Shown here: one piece after another, positions 1 through 7,076 of the stretch
Layout of the letters: the number at the start of each line of letters is the position of its first letter
How positions within the stretch are numbered: position 1 is the first letter of the stretch
NCBI GenBank assembly: GCA_902790015.1
Contig: CADAQF010000012.1
Coordinates: forward strand, 1 to 50,575
Length of the DNA: 50,575 bases
From: an uncultured Eubacteriales bacterium
GTDB lineage: Bacteria; Bacillota; Clostridia; Christensenellales; Aristaeellaceae
Direction of reading: 5' to 3'
The notes under the pieces: model-generated
What the model was told of the DNA's origin: nothing
What the model saw: only the letters and a program-made list of their open reading frames with translations
Databases searched by the model: none
Translations under genes and position numbers: made by a program

Positions 1-2
1 TC

Positions 3-437
3 GGTGTAGACCGGGATACCGGATTGGTCAACAAGATTGAGACGACCTCAGCGAACGTACACGACACAACACCGGTTCCGGATTTGCTTGAGGGAACGGA
101 AGAAGAAATTTTCGGTGACAGTGGATATCTTGGCATTGACCAGCACGACGATGTACCCAAAGTCAACCATGCTGGCAATCCGATTGCTTTCAAAATCAAT
201 GCACGCGGTTCTTCACTGAAGAAGCTGCCTGAATCAGAGCAGGAGAGAGCCCGGGAAGCCGAACATGCCAAATCCGCCATACGCTCCAAGGTTGAACACG
301 TTTTCGCAGTCGTCAAAGGAATGTTCCGATACCGGAAGACGCGATTGCGAGGCTTGCCAAAGGTAGACGCTCAATTGCATATGCTGTTCGCTCTGGCGAA
401 CCTGGTTCTGGCCGACCGTCCTTCGGTTACGACCTGA
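3..437 (+). CDS. IS5-family transposase, C-terminal fragment
   Basis: This is the 3' end of a DDE transposase whose reading frame enters from the left edge (in-frame codons from base 3: GVDRDTGLV...). The IS5 pattern is recognisable: the second catalytic aspartate lies in GDSGYLG and the catalytic glutamate in RSKVEHVF. It is followed by the family's typical ending, in which a basic RYRKTRLRGL stretch precedes a hydrophobic helix ending ALANLVLADR. The protein would cut and rejoin the element's ends as a DNA strand-transfer enzyme. About 145 residues are present of the roughly 320 usual for the family; the rest is outside the window, so whether the gene is intact cannot be judged. The part seen has no frameshift. 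Confidence 0.9.
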   Translation, partial: GVDRDTGLVNKIETTSANVHDTTPVPDLLEGTEEEIFGDSGYLGIDQHDDVPKVNHAGNPIAFKINARGSSLKKLPESEQERAREAEHAKSAIRSKVEHVFAVVKGMFRYRKTRLRGLPKVDAQLHMLFALANLVLADRPSVTT

Positions 438-520
438 TTCGGGTTCCCTTCACGGCGGATAAGTCAGTTCGGGCGACCGTATTTTGAACCTGACAGGCTC
501 AGACTGTCAGATTCGGCATA

Positions 521-535
521 TTGTACGGTGTTGCC
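521..535 (-). repeat. Right terminal inverted repeat of IS copy A
   Basis: Read inwards from the element's end (minus strand) the sequence is GGCAACACCGTACAA. It matches the left end of the second copy at 50411 (GGCAACACCGCACAA) at 14 of 15 positions. This defines the element boundary and shows that both edges of the window carry the same IS type. Confidence 0.85.
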
Positions 536-630
536 TTAGATAAAAAATCATAGAATTTTTTTATTTCTTGTAACAAATAGCGTGTCAAAAGAACTAATAA
601 ATTGAAGCCCACAAGAAGGAGGTGATCACT

Positions 631-1131
631 GTGGCCCACAAAGGTGAGGACTTTTATGAATTGTACGCTCAAAGTGTATACCGTTATCTCTTTTCGTTGA
701 TCGGCGAGGCAGATACTGCGGAAGAATTAACACAAGAAACTTTCTATCAAGCACTAAAAAACATAGATACATATCGTGGAGAAAGCACTCCTCAAGTGTG
801 GCTATGTGCGATTGCCAAACGGTTGTGGTTTAAGGAGTTGGAACGCCGTAAGCGAACCGTTCTTGTAGAAGAAAGCGATCTTTCAGGTATTGCATCTCCT
901 AACGACCCAGCAAGGGAATTTGAGGATCGGCAGGAACGTTTTGCACTGTATAAAGCAATGCAAAAATTAGATGCTGAAACTCGTGAAGTGATCCATTTGC
1001 GATTGGCTGGAGATTTCTCTTTCCGTGATATCGGTGACATCCTTGGACACAGTGAGGTGTGGGCCCGAGTTCGCTTTTATCGAGGAAAAGAAGAACTTGC
1101 GAAGATTATTGGAGGTGATGATAATGCGTGA
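631..1131 (+). CDS. ECF-type RNA polymerase sigma factor
   Basis: A 166-residue sigma-70-family factor of the extracytoplasmic-function type. Region 2 covers about residues 8-75 (FYELYAQSVYRYLFSLIG... AEELTQETFYQAL) and region 4 about 105-155, with the helix-turn-helix around FRDIGDILGHSEVWARV. Regions 1 and 3 are absent, as in ECF factors. I chose the GTG at 631 because AGAAGGAGG ends 8 bases before it; the in-frame GTG at 622 lies inside that ribosome binding site. The gene overlaps the next by 8 bases, and that next gene is a zinc-binding anti-sigma factor, so the pair is a classic sigma/anti-sigma unit that switches on an envelope-related response when released. The coding sequence is A+T-rich compared with the genes from fba onwards, which suggests horizontal acquisition with the rest of the island. 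The regulon is unknown. One good target would be the adjacent SH3-like genes. Confidence 0.88.
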   Translation: MAHKGEDFYELYAQSVYRYLFSLIGEADTAEELTQETFYQALKNIDTYRGESTPQVWLCAIAKRLWFKELERRKRTVLVEESDLSGIASPNDPAREFEDRQERFALYKAMQKLDAETREVIHLRLAGDFSFRDIGDILGHSEVWARVRFYRGKEELAKIIGGDDNA

Positions 1132-2101
1132 AAACAATCTTGATTGCTGTGTAGTACGGGATCTGCTCCCTTCCTATCTGGAAGAATTGACCGAGACAGA
1201 AACCACTGCCATGGTCAAAGAACACATTGAACATTGTGAGACCTGCCGCCAGCTTGAGAGAGATATGCGTGTGCAAATCCCCGTTGAAAAAGCGCCCCAG
1301 CGTGCACTGAAGTTTTTGAAACGAGTGAAGCGGACTCGCCTGATGGCTGCGTTCCTCTCTGCCGTCGTAGCGCTGTTTTGTATGTGGTGGCTCTATGATC
1401 AGGAGTTCCATTATGCCAATACAGAAGCCGGAAGACTGGAGGCTGTGTGTGACTATATCCCGCTGCCGGAAGACAGCACAATGCCCCATGGTGTTAAGGC
1501 CGGAGCACCAGTGCGTGCAGTCTCATGGCAGACGATAGATAATCACCTGTTTATATTTTTCGGTGCCGATAATGAAGAAAATGTGCATGGCGTCATGCAC
1601 CTTGTTCGAGGCGTGAATGGGAAGTATCGGGCACTTGAATCCTCCTATTCACCGTCCCAGTATACCGCCGGTGTTTACGGTGAAAGCCTGACGCCAAAGG
1701 GGACCGATTGGAAACTGTATATGCTGGCGGGTGATAACTGCCGTGATATTTATTCTGCCGAAGTGCATTATATAGGGCTCGACTACGACGGAATTGATCC
1801 ATATACTGCGGTTAAAACGTACGAACTATCTGACTCCAACTTCCTCTGGATTATGGCGCAGAGTGACTTGGAACGGGAATTGGGGTTCTCGGATAAGGAT
1901 ATCATTGGTTTGCACATTGATGATGTTCGTCTTCTGGACAAGAATGGCGAAGATATTACAGGCGAGTATAAGGATGAATCGATGACGGCTTCGTGGGGCT
2001 CAGGAAAAAGTACAGCAGAACTCTTTTTGCTCTATGTTTACATCGGAATCGTGGCGTTGCTGGGGGGCGTATTTATACGTTATTTCTTGAGGAAAGATTG
2101 A
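1124..2101 (+). CDS. Zinc-finger (zf-HC2) membrane anti-sigma factor
   Basis: A 325-residue protein beginning at the ATG at 1124, eight bases after GGAGG; the ATG at 1118 is too close to that site. The N-terminal cytoplasmic part carries the ZAS motif H34-x3-C38-x2-C41 (HIEHCETC), which in this family clamps the partner sigma factor. A membrane segment follows at about residues 70-90 (LMAAFLSAVVALFCMWWL), then an extracytoplasmic domain of about 200 residues, and a second membrane segment at the C-terminus (LYVYIGIVALLGGVFIRYF) ending in a short basic tail. The large external domain is presumably the sensor; I do not recognise a named fold in it. Translational overlap with the sigma gene implies coupled synthesis. 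Release could be by regulated proteolysis or ligand-driven conformational change; the sequence does not tell which. Confidence 0.85.
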   Translation: MRENNLDCCVVRDLLPSYLEELTETETTAMVKEHIEHCETCRQLERDMRVQIPVEKAPQRALKFLKRVKRTRLMAAFLSAVVALFCMWWLYDQEFHYANTEAGRLEAVCDYIPLPEDSTMPHGVKAGAPVRAVSWQTIDNHLFIFFGADNEENVHGVMHLVRGVNGKYRALESSYSPSQYTAGVYGESLTPKGTDWKLYMLAGDNCRDIYSAEVHYIGLDYDGIDPYTAVKTYELSDSNFLWIMAQSDLERELGFSDKDIIGLHIDDVRLLDKNGEDITGEYKDESMTASWGSGKSTAELFLLYVYIGIVALLGGVFIRYFLRKD

Positions 2102-2107
2102 TTATGA

Positions 2108-2236
2108 AACACAAGTAAAGGCTTATCACAGGACGAATTGGGGCAGCGTTTGGGGGTTTCCAGACAAACCATCTCTAAATGGGAACTTGCACAAAGCTAC
2201 TCCCATGCCATGACCTCCGTGTCTGATGATTTCTAA
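2108..2236 (+). pseudogene. Remnant of an XRE-family HTH regulator
   Basis: Between the anti-sigma stop and the next gene, one frame reads GLSQDELGQRLGVSRQTISKWE from about 2120. This is the core of a Cro/C1-type helix-turn-helix (recognition helix SRQTISKWE). It is preceded by an in-frame TGA (2105-2107) with no start codon between, and after the helix it runs into unrelated residues before a stop at 2234-2236. The remainder of the regulator (N-terminal helix and effector part) is missing. It is therefore a decayed fragment, consistent with rearrangement inside the IS-bounded island. Confidence 0.7.
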
Positions 2237-2251
2237 TAGATTCTATTAGAA
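2231..2251. repeat. 21-bp perfect dyad (9-bp arms)
   Basis: TTCTAATAG and CTATTAGAA are separated by ATT. The dyad lies at the end of the broken XRE gene and just ahead of the small SH3-like gene. It could be an operator for the lost regulator or a scar of rearrangement. There is no T-run, so it is not a terminator. Confidence 0.6.
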
Positions 2252-2264
2252 TCGGTTAGACACA

Positions 2265-2522
2265 TTGTCTCACATGGAAGCTGACCTTTCAAACCGTGGA
2301 ATTATTGAGCGGTTACGAAAAACCGGCTATGTTAATGATGAAGGTCGACTGAATGTACGCAGTTCACCCAAAAAAAGTAATGGAAATCTAATATACACTT
2401 TAGACCCGATGGAAGAACTGACTATCCTTTTTGATGATCCTACCCATCAATGGTATTATATCAGTACTCCCAATGGAAGTGGATGGGCAATGAATGAATA
2501 TATTATCAGAAATGGAGGATAA
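2265..2522 (+). CDS. Small SH3-like domain protein
   Basis: An 85-residue protein whose second half has the features of a bacterial SH3 domain (about residues 28-82): LNVRSSP, then a turn, TLDPMEELTIL, WYYIS and GWAMNEYI. These domains usually bind peptidoglycan or other cell-wall ligands. The start is uncertain: TTG at 2265 or ATG at 2274, neither with a clear ribosome binding site, and no signal peptide is present. The gene may therefore be the 3' remnant of a longer exported protein, in line with the decayed regulator just upstream. The next gene follows after 8 bases and also has an SH3-like stretch. A+T-rich composition matches the rest of the island. Confidence 0.6.
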   Translation: MSHMEADLSNRGIIERLRKTGYVNDEGRLNVRSSPKKSNGNLIYTLDPMEELTILFDDPTHQWYYISTPNGSGWAMNEYIIRNGG

Positions 2523-2530
2523 ATTGAAAT

Positions 2531-3508
2531 ATGCAGAAAGCTTATTCTTTCAGGTGGACAGATAAAGCATTACTTTTCGTTCTTGTGCTATTATGTGTAT
2601 GGCTGTATAGTGACAAATGTCAATTAGCTTTTGCCGATGAAGTCACTTATGTATGTCATTCGAATCATCATGGAACTTATGTGTATGACGCTCATCTCGC
2701 CGTCAAGGGGTTTCTGTTAAACGGCTGTCCTATCGACCTTTCGCTGATAACGCCAACAGAACTTGCAGATACCGCGGCACTAAAAACAACCTACTGTGTC
2801 AATATCCATAACATTAATACCATGGATTCAGATGAATATAACAGTTTATACAAGAATATTGATACTGAGGATTTTGAAAATATGGTCGCGCATAATATCC
2901 GCTGGGGATTTGGTATGATTAGAGTAACAAAGATCAGCGGAAATTATGCGATTCCAACCGGAGAAGACGCAGAGTTCTATCCTCAACTGCCGATTCAGTA
3001 TCCCGACTGCAAAAAGACTTGTATGATTGAAGATGATATGGTAGTCAGCGTTATAGGTCGAATAGAAGATTATTACTATATCAAATATCAGAATGATTAT
3101 GGATATGTTTCTTTTGACAGCCTGGCTATTAATCCTTCTCTTTATAAGAAAGGAGGAATACGTTTTAAAATTGATTTGGAATCGTATATTATCAGTAGAA
3201 AACCGGTTTCTCCAACCGGAAAAGAACAAATCAGCATGTTCGAAGCGATTGAGATTGCAAGAGAAGCCGTGCGTCGAAATACTTTGATAATTGACGATTC
3301 GAGTCCATTCGAAATGGACTATGTTTGCACCGGAATGTTCACAACCGGATATGAAACTCTTTGGGAAGTGGAGGCCTTCATCACAACAGGACTTCCTACA
3401 CCTCTTGTCAAAGATGTACAAAAAGAAGAAGAAACATACGTTATCTGGATCGATACAGAAAGCGGAGAAGTGATGGATATCAATAGAGAAGCAGATATGC
3501 ATGGTTAA
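2531..3508 (+). CDS. Membrane-anchored hypothetical protein, SH3-like and PepSY-like regions
   Basis: A 325-residue protein not matched to a named family. Residues about 13-30 (LLFVLVLLCVWLY) form an N-terminal signal or anchor, so the rest is likely outside the membrane. The middle (about 170-200, VSVIGRIEDYYYIKY... GYVSF) resembles an SH3-type barrel. The C-terminal 90 residues (FEAIEIAREAVRR... LWEVEAF... YVIWIDTESGEVM) have the helix plus strands pattern of PepSY domains, which bind or inhibit peptidases. A GGAGG lies about 12 bases before the ATG. The stop codon (TAA, 3506-3508) is formed by the TTAA target next to an orphan IS end at 3509, so the natural C-terminus may have been longer and cut by the insertion event. 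Function unknown; an envelope role is inferred. Confidence 0.7.
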   Translation: MQKAYSFRWTDKALLFVLVLLCVWLYSDKCQLAFADEVTYVCHSNHHGTYVYDAHLAVKGFLLNGCPIDLSLITPTELADTAALKTTYCVNIHNINTMDSDEYNSLYKNIDTEDFENMVAHNIRWGFGMIRVTKISGNYAIPTGEDAEFYPQLPIQYPDCKKTCMIEDDMVVSVIGRIEDYYYIKYQNDYGYVSFDSLAINPSLYKKGGIRFKIDLESYIISRKPVSPTGKEQISMFEAIEIAREAVRRNTLIIDDSSPFEMDYVCTGMFTTGYETLWEVEAFITTGLPTPLVKDVQKEEETYVIWIDTESGEVMDINREADMHG

Positions 3509-3518
3509 GGCAACACCA
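3505..3518 (+). repeat. Orphan IS5-group terminus (TTAA + GGCAACACC)
   Basis: TTAAGGCAACACCA repeats the junction of IS copy B (TTAA then GGCAACACCG at 50407-50420). No transposase or other IS sequence follows; the DNA to the right is the fba promoter region. It also marks the visible change from A+T-rich to G+C-rich sequence. It is best read as a scar of deletion or recombination between IS copies that closes the island begun by copy A at 535. Confidence 0.7.
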
Positions 3519-3596
3519 CTCATTTTTCCCGAATAAAATCTGATCCGATTTTTCTATACCTGTTTGGCCCGCTTTTTCTGATCCACTTTTTCCCGC

Positions 3597-3625
3597 TTGT
3601 GCTTTTTCCCTGATAGTGCTATAAT
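3597..3625 (+). promoter_or_regulatory. Promoter of fba
   Basis: A perfect -10 box TATAAT (3620-3625) lies 17 bases after a weak -35 box TTGTGC (3597-3602). Transcription would start near 3632, leaving a leader of about 120 bases before the aldolase gene. Confidence 0.65.
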
Positions 3626-3632
3626 CAGTCGG

Positions 3633-3646
3633 ACGGTTCAAACCGT
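3633..3646. promoter_or_regulatory. Dyad at the fba transcription start
   Basis: ACGGTT and AACCGT with a two-base spacer (CA) form a perfect dyad just where transcription from the TATAAT box would begin. It could be an operator controlling glycolytic flux. The binding protein is unknown, and a chance palindrome is possible. Confidence 0.35.
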
Positions 3647-3751
3647 ACAGCCATGTTTCGTCCGGCCGCTTTTCCGGCCGACGGGCTCCCGCAGGGGCCG
3701 GGCTGTGCCCGGTTTGCGCAAAACGCAACATTTTTAAAGGAGGAGATTCCT

Positions 3752-4717
3752 ATGGCTCTGGTAACTTCCACCGAAATGTTCAAAAAGGCCTATGACGGCG
3801 GTTACGCCATCGGCGCTTTCAACGTCAACAACATGGAGATCGTGCAGGGCATCACCGAAGCCGCCAAGATGGAAAACGCCCCGGTCATCCTGCAGGTGTC
3901 CAAGGGCGCCCGCGCCTACGCCAACCACACCTATCTGGTGAAGCTGGTCGAAGCCGCCGTGAAAGAGACCGACCTGCCCATCGTCCTGCATCTGGATCAC
4001 GGCCCTGATTTCGAGACCTGCAAGGCCTGCATCGACGGCGGCTTTACCTCCGTCATGATCGACAAGTCCGGCGTTTCCTTTGAGGAAAACATCAAGGAGA
4101 CCCGCCGCGTGGTCGAGTACGCGCACGATCACGGCGTAGTCGTCGAGGCTGAGCTGGGCACCCTGGCCGGCGTGGAAGACGACGTGAAGGTTTCCGCCGA
4201 GGATTCCTCCTACACCCATCCGGAAGAGGTCGAAGAGTTCGTGACCCGCACCGGCTGCGACTCCCTGGCCATTGCCATCGGCACCAGCCACGGCGCTTAC
4301 AAGTTTAAGCCCGAACAGTGCACCCGCAACGCCGACGGCATCCTGGTTCCCCCGCCCCTTCGCTTCGACGTGCTGGAAGAGGTTTCCCGCCGTCTGCCCG
4401 GCTTCCCCATCGTGCTGCACGGTTCTTCCTCCGTTCCGCAGGAATTTGTGAAGATCATCAACGAGCACGGCGGCAAGCTGCCTGACGCCGTGGGCATCCC
4501 GGAAGAACAGCTGCGCAAGGCCGCTTCGATGTCCGTCTGCAAGATCAACATCGACTCTGACCTCCGCCTGGCCTTCACCGCCATGATCCGCAAGCACTTT
4601 GACGAGCATCCGGATCACTTTGACCCCCGTCAGTACCTCACCGAAGCCCGCGCCGCGCTGCGCGACATGGTCCGTCACAAGATCGTGGACGTGCTGGGCT
4701 GCAACAACAAGGCCTGA
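3752..4717 (+). CDS. fba: Fructose-bisphosphate aldolase, class II
   Basis: A 321-residue class II (zinc-dependent) aldolase that cleaves fructose 1,6-bisphosphate to glyceraldehyde 3-phosphate and dihydroxyacetone phosphate in glycolysis, or the reverse in gluconeogenesis. The sequence shows the family's ordered signatures: AFNVNNME near the start, the catalytic Asp and first zinc His in LHLDHG (about residue 82), VEAELG, the long loop, then AIGTSHGAY with a zinc His, VLHGSSS with the phosphate-binding glycines and third zinc His, and KINIDSDLR. Start: ATG at 3752 after AAAGGAGGAG. It is monocistronic, with its own promoter and a strong terminator immediately after. Relatives acting on tagatose-bisphosphate cannot be excluded from sequence alone, but the isolated housekeeping context favours fructose-bisphosphate. 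Confidence 0.93.
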   Translation: MALVTSTEMFKKAYDGGYAIGAFNVNNMEIVQGITEAAKMENAPVILQVSKGARAYANHTYLVKLVEAAVKETDLPIVLHLDHGPDFETCKACIDGGFTSVMIDKSGVSFEENIKETRRVVEYAHDHGVVVEAELGTLAGVEDDVKVSAEDSSYTHPEEVEEFVTRTGCDSLAIAIGTSHGAYKFKPEQCTRNADGILVPPPLRFDVLEEVSRRLPGFPIVLHGSSSVPQEFVKIINEHGGKLPDAVGIPEEQLRKAASMSVCKINIDSDLRLAFTAMIRKHFDEHPDHFDPRQYLTEARAALRDMVRHKIVDVLGCNNKA

Positions 4718-4739
4718 TCATCCTATATTTAGAAACGCG

Positions 4740-4767
4740 CCGCCCGGGGCTTTCCCGGGCGGTTTTT
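4740..4767 (+). terminator. Rho-independent terminator of fba
   Basis: CCGCCCGGG, loop GCTTT, CCCGGGCGG (perfect 9-bp stem, 4740-4762) followed by TTTTT. It lies 22 bases after the fba stop and separates it from the convergent glycosyltransferase gene. Confidence 0.92.
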
Positions 4768-4795
4768 GAATTGGATCGGTCCGCGCGGCCGCCGA

Positions 4796-5806
4796 TCAGT
4801 TGAACCCGACGACGAGCCTTGCGATCCTGTACCAGAAAAGGATGAACTGCCTGCCGGCCTTTCCGGGCAGACGCAGGATCACACCCAAAAGGCTTCTTCG
4901 GAACGCCCTGAAAAAGGCAGGATTCGTCCACCGCATGAAGTCCCAGAGCTCCGCCTTTTTCCGTTCGCTCTCCGCGGTTCCCATTTTGGTCAGCAGCACC
5001 AGGGAAATGGTCGATACGATCCCCAGGAAGCCGAGCATATATCTCTTTTTGCGCTCGGGCTCCACCTTAAACGGATCAACGGTTTCCAGCATCAGCCGGT
5101 TCACGTGGAGCTGCTGGTCGATCCTTCTGATCATGACCTCCTCCTGAACGGATTGCCCTTCCCGGCCGATATAATAATGGTAAAGGTCCGCGTCCAGGTA
5201 ATAAAGCCTTCTGGTTTCCGGCAGGGGCACATAGGCATACAGATCGTCCACATAAAAGGTATGCCTGGGCAGGTCCATGCCGCATTCCCTGAGCAGCTCC
5301 GTCCTGTAGGTGATGGCGTGCATCAGCAGGTATTGCCCTTTGTGAAAGCGGCCCGTTTCCTCCCAGCCAAAGACCCGCCCTTCCGGCAGCTTCCCCCGGT
5401 AGTGCGACGTATGCTTATGCCGGGCGCCCGCTTTATCGTAGATATAGTTGCAGATCACCATATCCAGCGGCTGTTCGGTGAAGCGTCCCAGGGTGTCCAG
5501 CAAAAGAGGGTAGACGTCGCCGTCCGCCCAGTCGTCCGAATCGATGACCTTGAAATAAAGCCCCCGGGCATTCTGTATGCCCGTCATCACGGCGCCGCCG
5601 TGGCCGGCGTTTTCCTGGTGGATCGCCCGGACGGTGTCCGGGTACTTTTGGGCGTATTCGTCCGCGATCCGCCCCGTATCGTCGGAGGAGCCATCGTCCA
5701 CGATCAGTATCTCCACCCGATCCCCGCCGGGCAGCAGGGACTCGACCGCGCGGCGCATGTAGTCCTGTGAGTTATAGCAGGGGACGGCGATCGTAAGCAG
5801 CTTCAT
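4796..5806 (-). CDS. Family 2 glycosyltransferase
   Basis: A 336-residue GT2-type inverting glycosyltransferase. The GT-A core occupies about residues 1-200: the nucleotide-binding start LLTIAVPCYNSQDYM, EILIVDDGSSDDT, and the metal-binding acidic motif VIDSDDW. The C-terminal third has a hydrophobic helix near residues 275-292 (LGFLGIVSTISLVLL) and a basic amphipathic tail (RFLRAFRRSLLG-like, LPGKAGRQFILFWYRI) suggesting membrane association. Such enzymes add sugars to capsule, teichoic acid or glycolipid precursors at the inner membrane face. I moved the start to the ATG at 5806, preceded by AAAGGGGGA; the longer frame has no site. The gene stands alone with its own promoter at 5894-5922, divergent from the polysaccharide operon that starts at 6111. 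Donor and acceptor are unknown. Confidence 0.88.
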   Translation of the reverse strand: MKLLTIAVPCYNSQDYMRRAVESLLPGGDRVEILIVDDGSSDDTGRIADEYAQKYPDTVRAIHQENAGHGGAVMTGIQNARGLYFKVIDSDDWADGDVYPLLLDTLGRFTEQPLDMVICNYIYDKAGARHKHTSHYRGKLPEGRVFGWEETGRFHKGQYLLMHAITYRTELLRECGMDLPRHTFYVDDLYAYVPLPETRRLYYLDADLYHYYIGREGQSVQEEVMIRRIDQQLHVNRLMLETVDPFKVEPERKKRYMLGFLGIVSTISLVLLTKMGTAESERKKAELWDFMRWTNPAFFRAFRRSLLGVILRLPGKAGRQFILFWYRIARLVVGFN

Positions 5807-5893
5807 CAAGGTTCCCCCTTTGCTTAAATCGGCGCTGCGGCCCGGCCGCGTTTTATGCCTGCCGTCTCCGTTAGGTCGGCTGTGCATGTTATA

Positions 5894-5922
5894 ATTGTAA
5901 AACATTTTGGCCGAATTATCAA
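5894..5922 (-). promoter_or_regulatory. Promoter of the glycosyltransferase gene
   Basis: On the minus strand, TTGATA (5917-5922), a 17-base spacer and TACAAT (5894-5899) match the sigma-A consensus at 5/6 and 5/6. The start would be near 5887, about 80 bases before the gene. Confidence 0.65.
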
Positions 5923-6036
5923 GCTCTGTTTCGGTCAGCCGCCTGCCCGGCGAGCCTTATTCTTTATTTCCGTCCGGCGCAGGAAGACGGATCCGGTAAA
6001 AAATGCGGAATCCTCCGCCCCGCGCTCACAAAAAGA

Positions 6037-6065
6037 TTGCGTATCCGGGCAGATTTGGGTATAAT
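6037..6065 (+). promoter_or_regulatory. Promoter of the GH113/acetylation operon
   Basis: TATAAT (6060-6065) lies 17 bases after TTGCGT (6037-6042). This is the only good promoter I see for the seven plus-strand genes that follow with gaps of at most 16 bases. The rest of the 300-base divergent gap (5807-6110) holds nothing else recognisable. Confidence 0.6.
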
Positions 6066-6110
6066 AGGAAATGATTCGGACTTTCCCCCGCGCCCTGTGG
6101 AGGTGGTAGT

Positions 6111-7076
6111 ATGCACGCGCCCTTTTTGCACGCCTGCACGTTCGGCTTCATGGAAAAGCGCGGCTTTTCCGCCCTGCCCCAATGGCGGGAATCCCTGCGG
6201 CAGATGGCCGTTGAAACCGGCTGCAACGCTGTTGCCCTGCCCGTGACCGCGCTGATGGAGCACACCTATTCCACCCGGATCGACTTTACCTCCCCCGCCG
6301 TCGTCAGCCGGGAGGATATCCTGGCCGTAGTACAGGAGGCCCGCGCGCTGGGGCTCAGGGTCATCCTCAAGGCCATGGTCAACTGCCGCGACGGCTACTG
6401 GCGGGCCTACATCCGCTTTTTCGACCGGGACGTGCCGGGCGAACCCACCTGGGGTGAATGGTTCGCCTCCTATGAAGTCTTCGTCTTTTATCTTGCGGAC
6501 ATCGCGCGGGAGATCGACGCCGACCTGTTCTGCATCGGCTGCGAAACCGTGGGGACCGACCACCGCGAAACGGAATGGCGGCGGCTGATCTCGGGCGTGA
6601 GAGCCCGTTTTTCCGGCCCCATCACCTACAACTGCGACAAATACCAGGAAGACCTGGTGCGCTGGTGGGACGCGGTGGACCTGATCTCCTCCTCCGGCTA
6701 TTACCCCCTGGACACGCTGGATGAAAACCTTCAGCGGATCAAGCGGGTCGCCGAATCCTTTGACCGTCCCTTCCTGTTTATGGAGGCGGGCTGTCCCAGC
6801 CGGCAGGGCAGCGAGTATTTGCCCAACAACTGGCAGCACCCGGGCCCCACCGACGCCCAGGCGCAAAAGCGGTGGTATGACGCCATGTGCCAGGGTATCC
6901 TGCGCTATCCCTTTATCCGGGGCGTGTGCTGGTGGGACTGGCCTGCGACCAGGCTCTACCCCAAAGCCCTCGGCCCTGAGCAGAACGGCTACTGCGTATT
7001 CGGCAAGCCCGCCGCACAGACCCTGAAGGCCTTTTCCGGGCTTGTACGCACCAACGAAAACGGAGGCGCCTCATGA
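6111..7076 (+). CDS. GH113-like beta-mannanase/glycosidase
   Basis: A 321-residue TIM-barrel protein resembling glycoside hydrolase family 113. The two catalytic glutamates are in the expected places: acid/base E145 in CIGCETVG and nucleophile E225 in FLFMEAGCPS. The 80-residue spacing equals that between the catalytic residues (151 and 231) of the characterised family member AaManA as I recall them. Aromatic residues line the end of the barrel (CWWDWPA). No signal peptide is present, so it should act in the cytoplasm on imported or self-made oligosaccharides. Known GH113 enzymes cut beta-1,4-mannan; the substrate here is not proven. Start: ATG at 6111 with GGAGG 9 bases upstream. It overlaps the kinase gene by four bases (ATGA), so the two are translated together. 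Confidence 0.75.
   Translation: MHAPFLHACTFGFMEKRGFSALPQWRESLRQMAVETGCNAVALPVTALMEHTYSTRIDFTSPAVVSREDILAVVQEARALGLRVILKAMVNCRDGYWRAYIRFFDRDVPGEPTWGEWFASYEVFVFYLADIAREIDADLFCIGCETVGTDHRETEWRRLISGVRARFSGPITYNCDKYQEDLVRWWDAVDLISSSGYYPLDTLDENLQRIKRVAESFDRPFLFMEAGCPSRQGSEYLPNNWQHPGPTDAQAQKRWYDAMCQGILRYPFIRGVCWWDWPATRLYPKALGPEQNGYCVFGKPAAQTLKAFSGLVRTNENGGAS

Larger units (their letters stand above)
1..535 (+). mobile_element. IS5-group insertion sequence, right-hand part (copy A)
   Basis: The window opens inside an insertion sequence. It contains the C-terminal part of an IS5-type transposase (stop at 437), then about 100 bp of non-coding end, and finishes at a terminal inverted repeat whose outer end is CGGTGTTGCC (526-535). 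The next four bases are TTAG, which fits the YTAR target that IS5-group elements duplicate. The left end lies outside the window, so the duplication cannot be checked. An inverted repeat CTGACAG/CTGTCAG (490-496 and 504-510) sits just inside the end. A second element of the same family starts at 50411 with the matching end GGCAACACCG. Confidence 0.85.

Noticed and set aside
536..621. ECF-type autoregulated promoter upstream of the sigma factor
   Set aside because: TGTAAC and CGTGTC are present but only six bases apart, far from the usual 16-17, so no self-regulated promoter can be supported.
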